From positions 62,001 through 126,000 of the forward strand of contig NZ_JABJXU010000009.1 of NCBI RefSeq assembly GCF_013155265.1: a DNA stretch of 64,000 bases, read 5' to 3'. The stretch's first letter is position 1. Each line of letters begins with the position of its first letter. The position numbers and the translations under genes are program-made. This DNA is from Enterococcus sp. MMGLQ5-1. Lineage in GTDB: Bacteria > Bacillota > Bacilli > Lactobacillales > Streptococcaceae. Below are positions 27,521 to 40,553 of this stretch, in pieces. Below the pieces are notes generated by a model. It did not search any database and was not told where the DNA came from. It saw only the letters and a list, made by a program, of their open reading frames with translations.

Positions 27521-27557
27521 AAAAGGCATTAAGGTTTACGACCCTAGTGCCTTTTTA
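27521..27557. terminator. Bidirectional terminator between DegV gene and guaB
   Basis: AAAAGGCATTAAGG / CCCTAGTGCCTTTTT stem, with an A run on the left and a T run on the right, at convergent gene ends. Confidence 0.85.
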
Positions 27558-27565
27558 AAACTGTT

Positions 27566-29118
<1,553 letters not shown>

Positions 29119-29390
29119 TACTCAAATGCTGATAAACCGCCATTTAATTAGGTTTATGATTTTCATAAAATATATATTTAATGTATAAAAAAAACTTCTT
29201 TTAGTCGCTGTGATTGCATTTTTAAAGTGACAGATATTTTTCGTAAAATATATATTATAAAAACAAGAAATGAATTTGAGATTAATTTATCTATTTCATA
29301 CCTAATTTAGCAGGGCTTTGCTATAATAAGACTAGTTTTTAAATACGAACATAAAAAACGGTTTATTCTTAAAGTAGAAAAGGAGATTAA
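29119..29390. other. guaB-proC intergenic region with a 19-base direct repeat
   Basis: TTTTCATAAAATATATATT (29160-29178) recurs as TTTTCGTAAAATATATATT (29237-29255) with one mismatch, 77 bases apart. Such paired boxes may be regulator sites. An extended -10 TGCTATAAT near 29319-29327 is the likely proC promoter. No gene is seen. Confidence 0.4.
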
Positions 29391-30215
29391 ATGAAAATCG
29401 GTTTTATTGGACACGGGAATATGGGCGCAGCGATTATTAAGGGTTTAATTGATAATAATGTATTGCCGAAAGAAAATATTTTCGTTTCAGGGCATACCTT
29501 GGAGGGGACAGAAGCTTTTGCCTCCCAAAATCAGATTACGGCGATTTTTCCAAATGAGGATTTGGTTAAGGCTGTAGACGTGATTATCTTAGCTGTTAAG
29601 CCTCATGTTGTACATGATATTATACGTGAAATAAGAGATGAGCTTACGGAAAGTGAAACGCTATTAGTTTCGATTGCTGCTGGTAAAACAATTTCTGAAC
29701 TTGAGCGGGCAGTTAAAACCTCACAGCAAGCGATTATCCGAGTAATGCCAAATGTAAATGCCATTGTCGGCGCCTCTGTTACTGGTATTACCACTAACCA
29801 ATCGACGACTCCTGCACAGCTAGAGATGGCGACTAAGATTTTTGAGAGTATCGGTAGTGTGTATAATTTAAGCGAAGAAAGCTTTTCAATCTTTACTGCA
29901 TTGGCTGGTAGTGCGCCAGCATTTGCCTATTTGTTTATAGACGGTTTGGCTAGAAGTGCGGTTAAACACGGCCTACCTAAACCATTAGCTACTCAGATTG
30001 CGACTGAAATGGTATTAGGTAGTGCCAAGCTAGTTGCTCAGTCGGATGATAATCCTTGGGGATTGATTGACAAGGTATCTTCACCGGGTGGTACAACGAT
30101 TGAGGGTGTATTATCTTTAGAAGCTGATGGTTTTGTTGGCGTAATCAGTCGAGCGATAGATGCAACCTATGAAAAAGATCAAAAATTTGCAAGGTTCAAG
30201 GAGAATCAAGAATAA
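29391..30215 (+). CDS. proC: Pyrroline-5-carboxylate reductase
   Basis: This enzyme makes proline by NAD(P)H-dependent reduction of pyrroline-5-carboxylate. The 274-residue protein has the Rossmann motif IGFIGHGNMGAAIIKG, VILAVKPHVV, VRVMPNVNAIVGAS, and the family signature in the C-terminal helical domain (SPGGTTIEGVLSLE). AAGGAG precedes the ATG. Only two bases separate it from the ABC transporter gene, suggesting co-transcription. Confidence 0.95.
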   Translation: MKIGFIGHGNMGAAIIKGLIDNNVLPKENIFVSGHTLEGTEAFASQNQITAIFPNEDLVKAVDVIILAVKPHVVHDIIREIRDELTESETLLVSIAAGKTISELERAVKTSQQAIIRVMPNVNAIVGASVTGITTNQSTTPAQLEMATKIFESIGSVYNLSEESFSIFTALAGSAPAFAYLFIDGLARSAVKHGLPKPLATQIATEMVLGSAKLVAQSDDNPWGLIDKVSSPGGTTIEGVLSLEADGFVGVISRAIDATYEKDQKFARFKENQE

Positions 30216-30217
30216 AG

Positions 30218-31789
30218 ATGAAGAAAAATCTGGGAATACTAGGATTAATAACATTAATTGCGATTGTTTTATCGTTATTTATAATGCCTAAGGTATCAGA
30301 GGCTGAAACAAATGGCGATTTCCGTGTTGGGATGGAAGCGGGCTATCCGCCTTTCAATTGGACTCAAGAAAATAATAGCAATGGTGCAGTAAAGATTGAA
30401 GGCAGTAATCAATATGCTAATGGCTATGATGTTCAGGTCGCTAAGAATATTGCCAAAAAATTAAACAAAAATCTAATTATCGTTAAAACCAAATGGGATG
30501 GACTTGTGCCAGCTCTGACCTCGGGCAAGATTGATGCGATTATTGCTGGAATGAGCCCAACCGAAGAACGTAAGCAGACGATTGATTTTTCGGATAATTA
30601 TTATACTTCGCATTTAGTGATTGTTACTAATAAGGAGGGTAAATATGCGGATGCAAAGAGCTTAGAGGATTTTAAAAATGCTAAAATTACCGCACAGCAG
30701 GGGACCTTCCATTACACTGTAATTGATCAAATTCCAGATGTGGATAAGCAAATGGCAAGTACTGATTTCTCAGCAATGCGTGTTGCTTTGCAGTCAGGTG
30801 TGATTGACGGTTATATTGCAGAACGACCTGAAGGCGTAACTGCTGAACGAGCTAATCCTAGCTTTAAAATGATTGAATTTGCGGATGGTAAAGGTTTCAA
30901 GACGTCAAGTGATGACACGGCTGTCGCAATTGGTATGCGAAAAGGTAATGAAGATATTAATGTTGTCAATGAATATTTAGCAACCTTTTCTGAGGCAGAT
31001 CAGACGGCTTTAATGAATAAAGCAATTGATTGGCAGCCATCAGAAGAGAAATCAAGTGGCTTTTGGGCGCAGACAATTTCAATCGCCAAGAGTAACGGTG
31101 GTCAGTTTTTAAAGGCTGCTGGCATGACGCTATTTATTTCAATGATTGGTACGGTTGTCGGTACGTGTATCGGTCTATTAATTGGTGTGTTTAGAACAAC
31201 ACCTAAAGCAAGTAATGCTATTTTATATGGCTTGCAACGATTGCTAGGCTGGGTTTTAAATATTTACATTGAAGTCTTTCGTGGCACACCAATGATTGTG
31301 CAAGCGATGGTTTTATACTATGGCGCAGCGCAGGCATTTGGAATTAATATGGATCGGACGTTTGCTGCGCTACTCATTGTTTCAATTAATACGGGTGCAT
31401 ATATGTCTGAAATTGTACGCGGTGGTATTTTTGCGGTGGATAAGGGGCAATTTGAGGCTGCGCAAGCGATTGGAATGAATCATGGGCAAACGATGCGTAA
31501 AATTATTTTGCCACAGGTCTTGAGAAATATCCTGCCAGCAACAGGTAATGAATTTGTAATTAATATTAAAGATACCTCCGTATTAAATGTTATTTCTGTC
31601 GCCGAGCTTTACTTCCAAGGGAACACAGTTGCTCAACAAAATTACTTATATTTCCAAACATTTACAATTATTTGCGTTATTTATTTTGTTTTAACCTTTA
31701 CGGTTACACGAATTCTTCGCTTGGTGGAACGTAAAATGGATGGTCCAAGTAGCTATGATATTGAAAAAGTGAGTGAGGTGGCTAAATAA
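30218..31789 (+). CDS. Amino-acid ABC transporter, substrate-binding/permease fusion
   Basis: This 523-residue fusion has a signal sequence ([20 protein letters not shown]), a type 3 solute-binding domain (about 35-270; [34 protein letters not shown]) and a HisM-type permease domain (about 295-510) with membrane segments and the EAA-type loop [20 protein letters not shown]. Such GlnPH-like fusions import glutamine or other polar amino acids in lactic acid bacteria. It overlaps the ATPase gene by one base at the stop/start junction (TAATG). Confidence 0.93.
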   Translation: MKKNLGILGLITLIAIVLSLFIMPKVSEAETNGDFRVGMEAGYPPFNWTQENNSNGAVKIEGSNQYANGYDVQVAKNIAKKLNKNLIIVKTKWDGLVPALTSGKIDAIIAGMSPTEERKQTIDFSDNYYTSHLVIVTNKEGKYADAKSLEDFKNAKITAQQGTFHYTVIDQIPDVDKQMASTDFSAMRVALQSGVIDGYIAERPEGVTAERANPSFKMIEFADGKGFKTSSDDTAVAIGMRKGNEDINVVNEYLATFSEADQTALMNKAIDWQPSEEKSSGFWAQTISIAKSNGGQFLKAAGMTLFISMIGTVVGTCIGLLIGVFRTTPKASNAILYGLQRLLGWVLNIYIEVFRGTPMIVQAMVLYYGAAQAFGINMDRTFAALLIVSINTGAYMSEIVRGGIFAVDKGQFEAAQAIGMNHGQTMRKIILPQVLRNILPATGNEFVINIKDTSVLNVISVAELYFQGNTVAQQNYLYFQTFTIICVIYFVLTFTVTRILRLVERKMDGPSSYDIEKVSEVAK

Positions 31790-32529
31790 TGACTGAAAAT
31801 ATTATTTTAGAAATCAATCACCTAAAAAAGACCTTTGGTCAAAATGAAGTCTTAAAAGACATTCAAATGACAATTAATAAAGGTGAAGTTATCTCAATCA
31901 TTGGCTCATCAGGCTCTGGAAAATCGACTTTACTGCGATCAATTAATCTTTTAGAGATTCCTACAGCAGGTGAAATCATCTTTAAGGGTGAGACAGTTTT
32001 AGAAAAAGGGTATAATTTACCTAAATATCGTACTCATCTTGGTATGGTGTTTCAAAGCTTCAATTTGTTCAATAATTTAAATGTACTGGATAATGTAACG
32101 ACAGGGCAGGTTACGGTTTTAAAACGTAGTAAAGCTGAAGCCGAAAAAATTGCGAAAGCAAACCTTGAAAAAGTTGGTATGGCTGAGTTTATTAAGGCGA
32201 AACCAAGTCAATTGTCAGGTGGTCAGAAGCAGCGGGTGGCAATTGCTCGTGCCTTATCAATGGACCCAGATGTTTTACTTTTTGATGAGCCGACCTCGGC
32301 CCTTGATCCGGAAATGGTTGGTGAAGTTCTAAAAACGATGAATGATTTAGCCAAATCAGGTCTAACGATGGTAATTGTGACTCACGAAATGGATTTTGCT
32401 AAAGAAGTCTCTGATAGAGTGATATTTATGGATAATGGTGTGATTGCAGAACAAGGCACACCAGAAGCTCTGTTTGAAAACCCAAAAGAAGAACGAACAA
32501 AAGCATTTCTAAAAAGATTTATTAAATAA
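31789..32529 (+). CDS. Amino-acid ABC transporter ATP-binding protein
   Basis: This 246-residue ATPase pairs with the fused binding protein/permease encoded just upstream. Walker [11 protein letters not shown]-loop VFQSFNLF, signature [15 protein letters not shown], Walker [14 protein letters not shown] and the H-loop VTHEM are all intact and of the polar-amino-acid (GlnQ/HisP) type. A terminator follows directly. Confidence 0.95.
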   Translation: MTENIILEINHLKKTFGQNEVLKDIQMTINKGEVISIIGSSGSGKSTLLRSINLLEIPTAGEIIFKGETVLEKGYNLPKYRTHLGMVFQSFNLFNNLNVLDNVTTGQVTVLKRSKAEAEKIAKANLEKVGMAEFIKAKPSQLSGGQKQRVAIARALSMDPDVLLFDEPTSALDPEMVGEVLKTMNDLAKSGLTMVIVTHEMDFAKEVSDRVIFMDNGVIAEQGTPEALFENPKEERTKAFLKRFIK

Positions 32530-32537
32530 GCATTCCA

Positions 32538-32570
32538 AGCATCAGCTAAAGTTAAAAGCTGGTGCTTTTT
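32538..32570 (+). terminator. Terminator of the proC-ABC operon
   Basis: AGCATCAGCT / AGCTGGTGCT stem (one G-U) followed by TTTTT. Confidence 0.88.
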
Positions 32571-32690
32571 GCTGTAATTTTCCGCGAATTAGGTATTGTT
32601 TTTGCATATAGTTAGAAAAGTAGACTAGCATTATTTGTATCCGTTTTCCTTATTTTTTGCCTGTTTTTTCAAAAGTTTTGTCCGATTTGC

Positions 32691-32790
32691 TTGCAATAAT
32701 TTGTGATACACGTTATCATTTAATAGTAAAAGGTTTATTTTTTTTACTTAGTGTGGGGCGTTTTTTGAACAGCGGGGCATAAAACGACAG
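32691..32790 (+). promoter_or_regulatory. cggR promoter and CggR operator-like site
   Basis: TTGCAA (32691-32696), 17 bases and TATCAT (32714-32719) form a promoter. Downstream, TGGGGCGTTTTTTGAACAG followed by CGGGGCATAAAACGACAG (32754-32790) resembles the two half-sites of the B. subtilis CggR operator. The G-rich half-sites are 19 bases apart, versus 20 in B. subtilis as I recall it. This implies autoregulation of the glycolytic operon by CggR. Confidence 0.65.
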
Positions 32791-32801
32791 AGGCGAATTT
32801 A

Positions 32802-33836
32802 ATGAAAAATGAAGAGCTATTTGAAACGCTAGTGCCAGATATGATGGATACCTTAGAAAGACGCTTTAGAATTTTAAGGCAAATCTATTGGATGCAACCA
32901 GTCGGTCGAAGAAGCTTGATTGAATCGATGGGTTTAACCGAGCGCTTGCTTCGTTCTGAAACAGAAATGCTTCGAGAATTAGAGTTAATTAATATTTCAA
33001 GAAGTGGTATGACTCTGACAGAACAGGCGATAGAGTTTTTTCCAGCAATGGAACGGACGATGAACCAGCTTTATTCCACTCGTGAAATTGAGAAGGAGCT
33101 GAAAAAGCTATTTGGTAATCGTCGTGTTATTGTTTTAGCTGGAAATATAGATAGTCAGCCTAAAATCATCAATGAGCTTGGTCGAACGGTCACGAAGTCT
33201 TTAAACGAATGTCTACCAAAGGGCGAAAATATTATCGCTGTTATGGGTGGCTCAACGATGTCAGGTGTTGCAGAAAATATGCAGTCTCTTGAGACAAACA
33301 CTAGACACAATATCTTTGTGCCAGCACGAGGTGGTATAGGTGAAACAATCAGTTTACAAGCAAACAGTGTTGCCGCGATGATGGCAAAAAACACAGGTGG
33401 TACGCATCGTGTGCTTTATGTACCAGAGCAAGTAAGCAAATCAACTTATGATTTGCTGATTGAAGAGCCTGCAATCCTTGATACTCTAAGACTGATTGAA
33501 AAGTCAAATTGTGTCGTGCACGGTATTGGACGTGCAATTTACATGGCAAAACGCCGAAATATGACAGAAGAAGAGATTTTGAATTTAAGAAATCTTGGCG
33601 CTGTCGCTGAAAGCTTTGGATATTTTTTCAATGAAACGGGGGAAATAGTTTACAAAGTTCCCCGGATTGGTATACAATTGAACCAGTTGGAAAAGATTCC
33701 GACCATCATGGCAATTGCGAGTGGTAAGCGTAAGGGCAAGGCCGTGAAAGCTTATATGCAAAATGCACCAAAGCAGACTTGGTTAATTACCGATGAAGCA
33801 TGTGCAAAAGAAATTTTAAGCAACACCCAAATCTGA
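32802..33836 (+). CDS. cggR: Central glycolytic genes regulator CggR
   Basis: This 344-residue SorC/DeoR-type repressor has an N-terminal winged-helix domain (about 30-90; GRRSLIESMGLTERLLRSET) and a C-terminal sugar-phosphate-binding domain (ENIIAVMGGSTMSGVAENM, GIGRAIYMAKRR). In B. subtilis CggR represses the gapA operon and is released by fructose 1,6-bisphosphate. It stands directly before gap, pgk, tpiA and eno, with an operator-like sequence in its own leader. A hairpin separates it from gap. Confidence 0.94.
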   Translation: MKNEELFETLVPDMMDTLERRFRILRQIYWMQPVGRRSLIESMGLTERLLRSETEMLRELELINISRSGMTLTEQAIEFFPAMERTMNQLYSTREIEKELKKLFGNRRVIVLAGNIDSQPKIINELGRTVTKSLNECLPKGENIIAVMGGSTMSGVAENMQSLETNTRHNIFVPARGGIGETISLQANSVAAMMAKNTGGTHRVLYVPEQVSKSTYDLLIEEPAILDTLRLIEKSNCVVHGIGRAIYMAKRRNMTEEEILNLRNLGAVAESFGYFFNETGEIVYKVPRIGIQLNQLEKIPTIMAIASGKRKGKAVKAYMQNAPKQTWLITDEACAKEILSNTQI

Positions 33837-33839
33837 TTT

Positions 33840-33858
33840 AAAAGGGGTCTTCCCTTTT
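33840..33858 (+). promoter_or_regulatory. Stem-loop between cggR and gap
   Basis: AAAAGGG / CCCTTTT with a five-base loop, followed by ATATAAAAAA. It lies at the position where cggR-gapA mRNA is processed in B. subtilis, so it may stabilise the gap message; a role as attenuator is the alternative. A similar but weaker stem stands before eno. Confidence 0.5.
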
Positions 33859-33899
33859 ATATAAAAAATTTTTGATTTTCATAAGGAGGAAATCTACAA

Positions 33900-34907
33900 A
33901 TGACAGTTAAAGTTGGTATTAATGGTTTTGGACGTATTGGACGTTTAGCACTTCGCCGTATTGAAGAAGTTGAAGGTGTTGAAGTTGTTGCTATCAATGA
34001 CTTAACAGATGCTAAAATGTTAGCTCATTTATTAAAATATGATACAACTCAAGGACGTTTCAACGGTACTGTTGAACTTGCTGAAAATGCTTTCGTTGTA
34101 AATGGTAAAACAATTGCTGTATCTAGCGAACGAAATCCTGAAAACATCGGTTGGGACAAATACGATGTAGACGTTGTATTAGAAGCTACTGGTTTCTTTG
34201 CTTCAAAAGAAAAAGCTGAATTACACATTAAAGGCGGCGCTAAAAAAGTTGTTATCACTGCTCCTGGTGGAAACGACGTTAAAACTGTTGTTTACAACAC
34301 AAACCATGAAATCTTAGACGGAACTGAAACAGTTATCTCAGGTGCTTCATGTACGACTAACTGTTTAGCACCAATGGCTGACTTCTTAAACAAAGATTTC
34401 GGTATCGTTGGCGGAACAATGACTACAATTCATGCTTACACAGGTGACCAAATGACTCTTGACGGACCACACCCTGGTGGAGATTTACGTCGTGCCCGTG
34501 CTGCTGCTGCAAACATCGTACCTAACTCTACTGGTGCTGCAAAAGCAATTGGTTTAGTAATTCCAGAATTAAACGGTAAATTGGATGGTGGTGCTCAACG
34601 TGTGCCAGTTCCAACAGGTTCATTAACTGAATTAGTTTCAGTGCTTGAAAAAGAAGTAACAGTTGAAGAAGTTAATGCTGCTGCAAAAGCTGCATCTAAC
34701 GAAAGCTTTGGTTACAACGAAGATCAAATCGTTTCTAGCGATATCGTAGGTATGAGCTTTGGTTCATTATTTGATGCAACTCAAACTAAAATCGTTAAAG
34801 CTGGTGACAAACAATTAGTTAAAACTGTTGCTTGGTACGATAACGAAATGAGCTACACTTCACAACTTATCCGTACTTTAGCTTACTTTGCTAAATTAAT
34901 TAAATAA
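33900..34907 (+). CDS. gap: Glyceraldehyde-3-phosphate dehydrogenase
   Basis: This glycolytic NAD-dependent enzyme has 335 residues. It has the Rossmann start [16 protein letters not shown], the catalytic cysteine in [11 protein letters not shown], the catalytic histidine in TIHAYTGDQ, and the C-terminal [10 protein letters not shown] strong AAGGAGGAA ribosome site precedes the ATG, and codon use is biased as expected for a very highly expressed gene. It is followed by a terminator, so a large part of the transcript probably ends before pgk. Confidence 0.97.
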   Translation: MTVKVGINGFGRIGRLALRRIEEVEGVEVVAINDLTDAKMLAHLLKYDTTQGRFNGTVELAENAFVVNGKTIAVSSERNPENIGWDKYDVDVVLEATGFFASKEKAELHIKGGAKKVVITAPGGNDVKTVVYNTNHEILDGTETVISGASCTTNCLAPMADFLNKDFGIVGGTMTTIHAYTGDQMTLDGPHPGGDLRRARAAAANIVPNSTGAAKAIGLVIPELNGKLDGGAQRVPVPTGSLTELVSVLEKEVTVEEVNAAAKAASNESFGYNEDQIVSSDIVGMSFGSLFDATQTKIVKAGDKQLVKTVAWYDNEMSYTSQLIRTLAYFAKLIK

Positions 34908-34937
34908 TTAGATTATTAATTAATAGGTCTACAAAGG

Positions 34938-34976
34938 AAGGCGGGGGAGCTTATCGCTTCCTCGCCTCTTTTTGAT
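34938..34976 (+). terminator. Terminator between gap and pgk
   Basis: GGCGGGGGAGC / GCTTCCTCGCC stem with two G-U pairs and a short loop, followed by TCTTTTT. Partial read-through would set the gap:pgk ratio. Confidence 0.75.
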
Positions 34977-35013
34977 AACAACAAGCATTATACTTGAGGA
35001 GGAAAACTAAGAA

Positions 35014-36210
35014 ATGGCAAAATTAACTGTTAAAGACGTTGATTTAAAAGGCAAAAAGGTTTTAGTTCGTGTTGACTTTAACGTGCCTTTGAAAGATGGC
35101 GTAATTACTAACGATAACCGTATTACAGCTGCATTACCAACAATTAAATATATCATCGAGCAAGGTGGTAAAGCGGTACTTTTCTCACATTTAGGTCGTG
35201 TTAAAGAGGAAGCAGATAAGGCTGGTAAATCATTGGCACCAGTTGCCAAAGCTTTAAGCGAAAAATTAGGTCAAGAGGTAATCTTTGTCCCTGAAACTCG
35301 TGGTGCTAAGCTTGAAGCTGCAATCAACGATTTAAAAGACGGTCAAGTATTATTAGTTGAAAACACTCGTTTTGAAGACATTGATGGTAAAAAGGAATCT
35401 AAAAATGATCCTGAGTTAGGTAAATACTGGGCTTCACTTGGTGATGATATCTTTGTTAATGATGCGTTTGGTACAGCTCACCGTGCGCACGCTTCAAACG
35501 TTGGTATTTCATCAAACGTTTCAAAAGCAGTTGCTGGCTTCTTATTAGAAAATGAAATTAAATTCATTAAAGACGCCGTTGATACACCAGTTCGTCCTTT
35601 TGTGGCAATCTTAGGTGGTTCAAAAGTTTCTGATAAAATCGGTGTCATTGAAAACTTATTAGCGAAAGCTGACAAAGTTATTATCGGTGGCGGTATGACT
35701 TATACTTTCTACAAAGCACAAGGTATTGAAATCGGTAATTCATTAGTTGAAGAAGATAAAGTTGAGCTAGCTAAAGAAATTATTGCTAAGGGTGGCGATA
35801 AATTAATCTTACCAGTTGACTCAAAGGAAGCGAATGCTTTCGCTGATTACACAGATGTTAAGGATACTGCTGGTGAAGCGGTAGATGCAGGCTACCTTGG
35901 TCTTGACATCGGTCCTAAATCAATCGAAAAATTTGCTAAAGAAATTGAAGGCGCTAAAACAGTTGTTTGGAACGGACCAATGGGCGTTTTTGAAAATCCT
36001 GATTTCCAAGCTGGAACAATTGGTGTAATGGATGCTATTGCTGCCCAAGCTGGTGCAACTTCAATCATCGGTGGTGGTGATTCAGCAGCAGCAGCAATCA
36101 ATTTAGGTCGTGCGGATAAATTCTCATGGATCTCAACTGGTGGCGGTGCTTCTATGGAATTGTTAGAAGGCAAAGATTTACCGGGCTTAACTGCATTAAC
36201 AGAAAAGTAA
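35014..36210 (+). CDS. pgk: Phosphoglycerate kinase
   Basis: This enzyme transfers phosphate from 1,3-bisphosphoglycerate to ADP. The 398-residue protein has [47 protein letters not shown] and the nucleotide-binding GGGDSAAAA near the C-terminus. GAGGAGGA precedes the ATG. Its last 72 bases (from GGTGGCGGTGC at 36139) are repeated at 36347-36418 with seven differences, every one synonymous, so the 3' end of the present gene may derive from a recombination event. Confidence 0.97.
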   Translation: MAKLTVKDVDLKGKKVLVRVDFNVPLKDGVITNDNRITAALPTIKYIIEQGGKAVLFSHLGRVKEEADKAGKSLAPVAKALSEKLGQEVIFVPETRGAKLEAAINDLKDGQVLLVENTRFEDIDGKKESKNDPELGKYWASLGDDIFVNDAFGTAHRAHASNVGISSNVSKAVAGFLLENEIKFIKDAVDTPVRPFVAILGGSKVSDKIGVIENLLAKADKVIIGGGMTYTFYKAQGIEIGNSLVEEDKVELAKEIIAKGGDKLILPVDSKEANAFADYTDVKDTAGEAVDAGYLGLDIGPKSIEKFAKEIEGAKTVVWNGPMGVFENPDFQAGTIGVMDAIAAQAGATSIIGGGDSAAAAINLGRADKFSWISTGGGASMELLEGKDLPGLTALTEK

Positions 36211-36346
36211 GGCTTAACTCAGCCACCGGAATGAAAGCTTTTGCATTAGGTGCTAAAGAACATTTTTGCGAGAAGAGAAACAAACCCGAAACGAATGTTA
36301 CACAGCGATAAATCGCTGTGTAGTGAAGTGTAGGGCTTTGTGACGA
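36211..36346. repeat. Element B copy 1, between pgk and the pgk tail copy
   Basis: This spacer of 136 bases has a right-hand module homologous to one after tpiA: CATTTTTGCGAGAAGAG (from 36261), CGAAACGA, a perfect hairpin TACACAGCGAT / ATCGCTGTGTA (36299-36322) and AAGTGTAG (36326-36333). The flanks of the module match the tpiA copy while the hairpin sequence differs. No gene or transposase is present. Confidence 0.6.
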
Positions 36347-36418
36347 GGTGGCGGTGCTTCTATGGAATTGTTAGAAGGTAAAGACTTACCAGGCCTAACA
36401 GCTTTAACAGAAAAATAA
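36347..36418 (+). pseudogene. Second copy of the pgk 3' end (24 codons)
   Basis: The 72 bases reproduce the final 23 codons and stop of pgk. The first 30 bases are identical. The remaining 42 have seven substitutions (GGC/GGT, GAT/GAC, CCG/CCA, TTA/CTA, ACT/ACA, GCA/GCT, AAG/AAA), all silent. There is no start codon or ribosome site, so it is not expressed as a protein. The pattern means the copy diverged while still part of a functional pgk. Confidence 0.9.
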
Positions 36419-36442
36419 CAATTAATAATTAATAATTAATAA

Positions 36443-37222
<780 letters not shown>

Positions 37223-37583
37223 TCTATTATTCAAATGATTTTAAAGCGCCGCCGACTCAGTGCCTCACAAAAATGAAAAATTATCTAAAAAGCTGAGATG
37301 GCCGCTTGGCGACGTCGCAAAATAGGAAATTTTAAGATTCTATGTTCACACAGGTTTTAAAATTTATCTTTTTGCCAGTCGCTGGTCATCGAAACTAGAT
37401 TTTACATTCATTAAGTAATGATGATTTTCTCAGCGACTACTAATCAATTTTATCTTCCTTTGGTCGCTTAAATTGAAAGTAGTGCTGAGTACCATTTTTG
37501 TGAGAAAAGGAGAGATTGCGAAACGATAGACAAGAAAATAGTTTTTGATTTTCTTGTCGCAAGTGTAGCCTGTCTCGACGCGT
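37223..37583. repeat. Element B copy 2, between tpiA and the tpiA tail copy
   Basis: This spacer of about 360 bases has inverted terminal-like arms: ACTCAGTGCCTCACAAAAATG near 37255 and an inverse around 37480-37506 (CATTTTTGTGAG). The right module matches copy 1: CATTTTTGTGAGAAAAG, GCGAAACGA, a hairpin GACAAGAAAAT / ATTTTCTTGTC (37529-37558) and AAGTGTAG (37561-37568). No ORF of note is present. It could encode a structured RNA, but no promoter is evident. Confidence 0.6.
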
Positions 37584-37637
37584 GGCGCATCATTAGAAGC
37601 AGAATCATTCTTAGCATTACTAGCTGCAGTAAAATAA
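37584..37637 (+). pseudogene. Second copy of the tpiA 3' end (18 codons)
   Basis: 54 bases reproduce the last 17 codons and stop of tpiA (37169-37222) with a single silent change (GTG/GTA). The copy follows element B exactly as the pgk tail copy does. It has no start signal. Confidence 0.9.
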
Positions 37638-37647
37638 TAGGTTTATT

Positions 37648-37700
37648 GTGACATCGGTATTGTTTCTCAGAAAGAAACCCAAAATCACCTGAAACTTATT
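37648..37700. repeat. Single degenerate unit of the 61-bp repeat family
   Basis: ATCGGTATTGTTTCTCAGAA followed by AGAAACCCAAAATCACC matches the core of the 61-bp units at 41.55 kb and beyond, with decay in the right half of the palindrome. Confidence 0.6.
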
Positions 37701-37781
37701 GCTTTACTCAGGTTAAGAATCCAATCTAAATCTTATAGGTTTAAATTTGCTAAATATTAGTGCTTTTAAGCTGAGTAACAT

Positions 37782-39178
<1,397 letters not shown>

Positions 39179-39217
39179 AAAGTCCTTTAGACTGATAGAA
39201 TCTAAGATTGAGTGAAG

Positions 39218-39247
39218 CAGTCGAGATTAATTTCTCGGCTGTTTTTT
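39218..39247 (+). terminator. Terminator of eno
   Basis: CAGTCGAG / CTCGGCTG stem (one G-U) followed by TTTTTT. Confidence 0.88.
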
Positions 39248-39320
39248 GCTTTAATTAATTGATTCATTGTTTATGTTATTATTAATATATTATATTATTA
39301 ATAAATACTTGGAGGCTATT

Positions 39321-39764
39321 ATGAATTTTTATGGGATTCAATATTTAAAATCACAATCGAATATTAATGATTATTTAAAATACTTTTTTATCTTCGGCTC
39401 GCTGATTGTTTTGGTAGTCGTTTTTAGCTTATATCTTCGGCATAGATTAGAAACAAAATATCGAGATTTAAGTATCATTTTTTTCTTATTTTTATTATTT
39501 TCACTTGGTGTCCAGTATTCTGATTATCAAAATAATGAAACCAAGCACTCGCAATCCTCTCAAATGGTTAATTTTGTCGAGCGATTATCTGATACGAAAA
39601 AGATTGGTGCCAACGAGATTTATGTTAATTCAACAGAGCTCGTAGATGGTATTATTGTCAAAATAAATCAAAGCTATTATACAGTTAAGCTAAGTCCAGA
39701 TCAAAGTTCCTATACACTAAACGAAACGTATTTGATTGGTGAAGCGCAAATAATTAATAAATAG
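39321..39764 (+). CDS. DUF3290-family membrane protein
   Basis: This 147-residue protein has two membrane segments near the N-terminus (about 22-40 and 50-66), followed by an extracytoplasmic soluble domain (VNSTELVDGIIVKINQSYYT). It resembles the DUF3290 family, usually encoded beside a DUF421 gene as here. The ATG at 39321 is chosen because GGAGG lies ten bases upstream; the longer frame starts in hydrophobic non-family sequence. Function unknown. Confidence 0.85.
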   Translation: MNFYGIQYLKSQSNINDYLKYFFIFGSLIVLVVVFSLYLRHRLETKYRDLSIIFFLFLLFSLGVQYSDYQNNETKHSQSSQMVNFVERLSDTKKIGANEIYVNSTELVDGIIVKINQSYYTVKLSPDQSSYTLNETYLIGEAQIINK

Positions 39765-39779
39765 TCAGGAGAGCTCAAA

Positions 39780-40415
39780 ATGCAATTATACAGCCCAATT
39801 ATTATCAAGCTTGCACTTGGTATTATTTGTTTAGTCATTCAAATTAATTTAATGGGTAAGGGTAACCTCGCCCCAACCTCAGCGATGGATCAGGTGCAAA
39901 ACTATGTTCTCGGTGGTATTATCGGTGGTGTTATTTATAATGATTCAATCACCGTCCTGCAGTTTGTTATGGTTTTGATTATCTGGACTTTACTTGTTCT
40001 CATTTTAAAATATGCTAAAGAGCATAATAGATATATTAAAATGATGGTTGATGGCAAGCCGATTCCCTTAATTGAAAATGGACGTTTGAAGGTTAAGGAT
40101 TGTCTTAGGAGTGGTATTTCGGCAAATGAATTGATGTTTAAGCTACGCTCTAATGGTGTTTATGAGATTGAACAAGTCAAGCGAGCCGTACTTGAGCAAA
40201 ATGGTCAGCTGACAATTATGGAGTTTGGTGATGAAAATATTCGCTATCCAATTATTGTTGATGGTCAGGCAAATTTGGATGTCTTAGAGTTAATTAGTAA
40301 AGATGAGTCATGGTTGTTAGAGCAGGCAAATACAAGAGGCTTTGACAAAATAGGCGATGTCTATCTTGGAGAATATGTTTCTGGAAAGCTTAATCTCTAC
40401 GGTTATTTTGAATGA
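39780..40415 (+). CDS. DUF421-family membrane protein (YetF-like)
   Basis: This 211-residue protein has three N-terminal membrane segments (to about residue 80) and a cytoplasmic DUF421 domain with DGKPIPLIENGRL, ELMFKLRSNGVYEIEQVKRA and PIIVDGQ. It is encoded 15 bases after the DUF3290 gene, the standard arrangement, and the two probably form a membrane complex. AGGAGAG precedes the ATG. Physiological role not established. Confidence 0.9.
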   Translation: MQLYSPIIIKLALGIICLVIQINLMGKGNLAPTSAMDQVQNYVLGGIIGGVIYNDSITVLQFVMVLIIWTLLVLILKYAKEHNRYIKMMVDGKPIPLIENGRLKVKDCLRSGISANELMFKLRSNGVYEIEQVKRAVLEQNGQLTIMEFGDENIRYPIIVDGQANLDVLELISKDESWLLEQANTRGFDKIGDVYLGEYVSGKLNLYGYFE

Positions 40416-40553
40416 CTCAACGTTGGCACCGCTCGTTGAGTTGTTAATTTGGGATTACTGCTGTGAATATTGTGATATTCGCTTTTAAAACTTTTTCCGT
40501 AATAAACAGCAGGGGGTGAATGGACACCTGCCAAATCTATTTAAGAGGTGCTT

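Noticed and set aside
36126-36311. 61-codon ORF crossing the pgk end
   Set aside because: A shifted frame of pgk running into element B; no start signal and low-quality protein.
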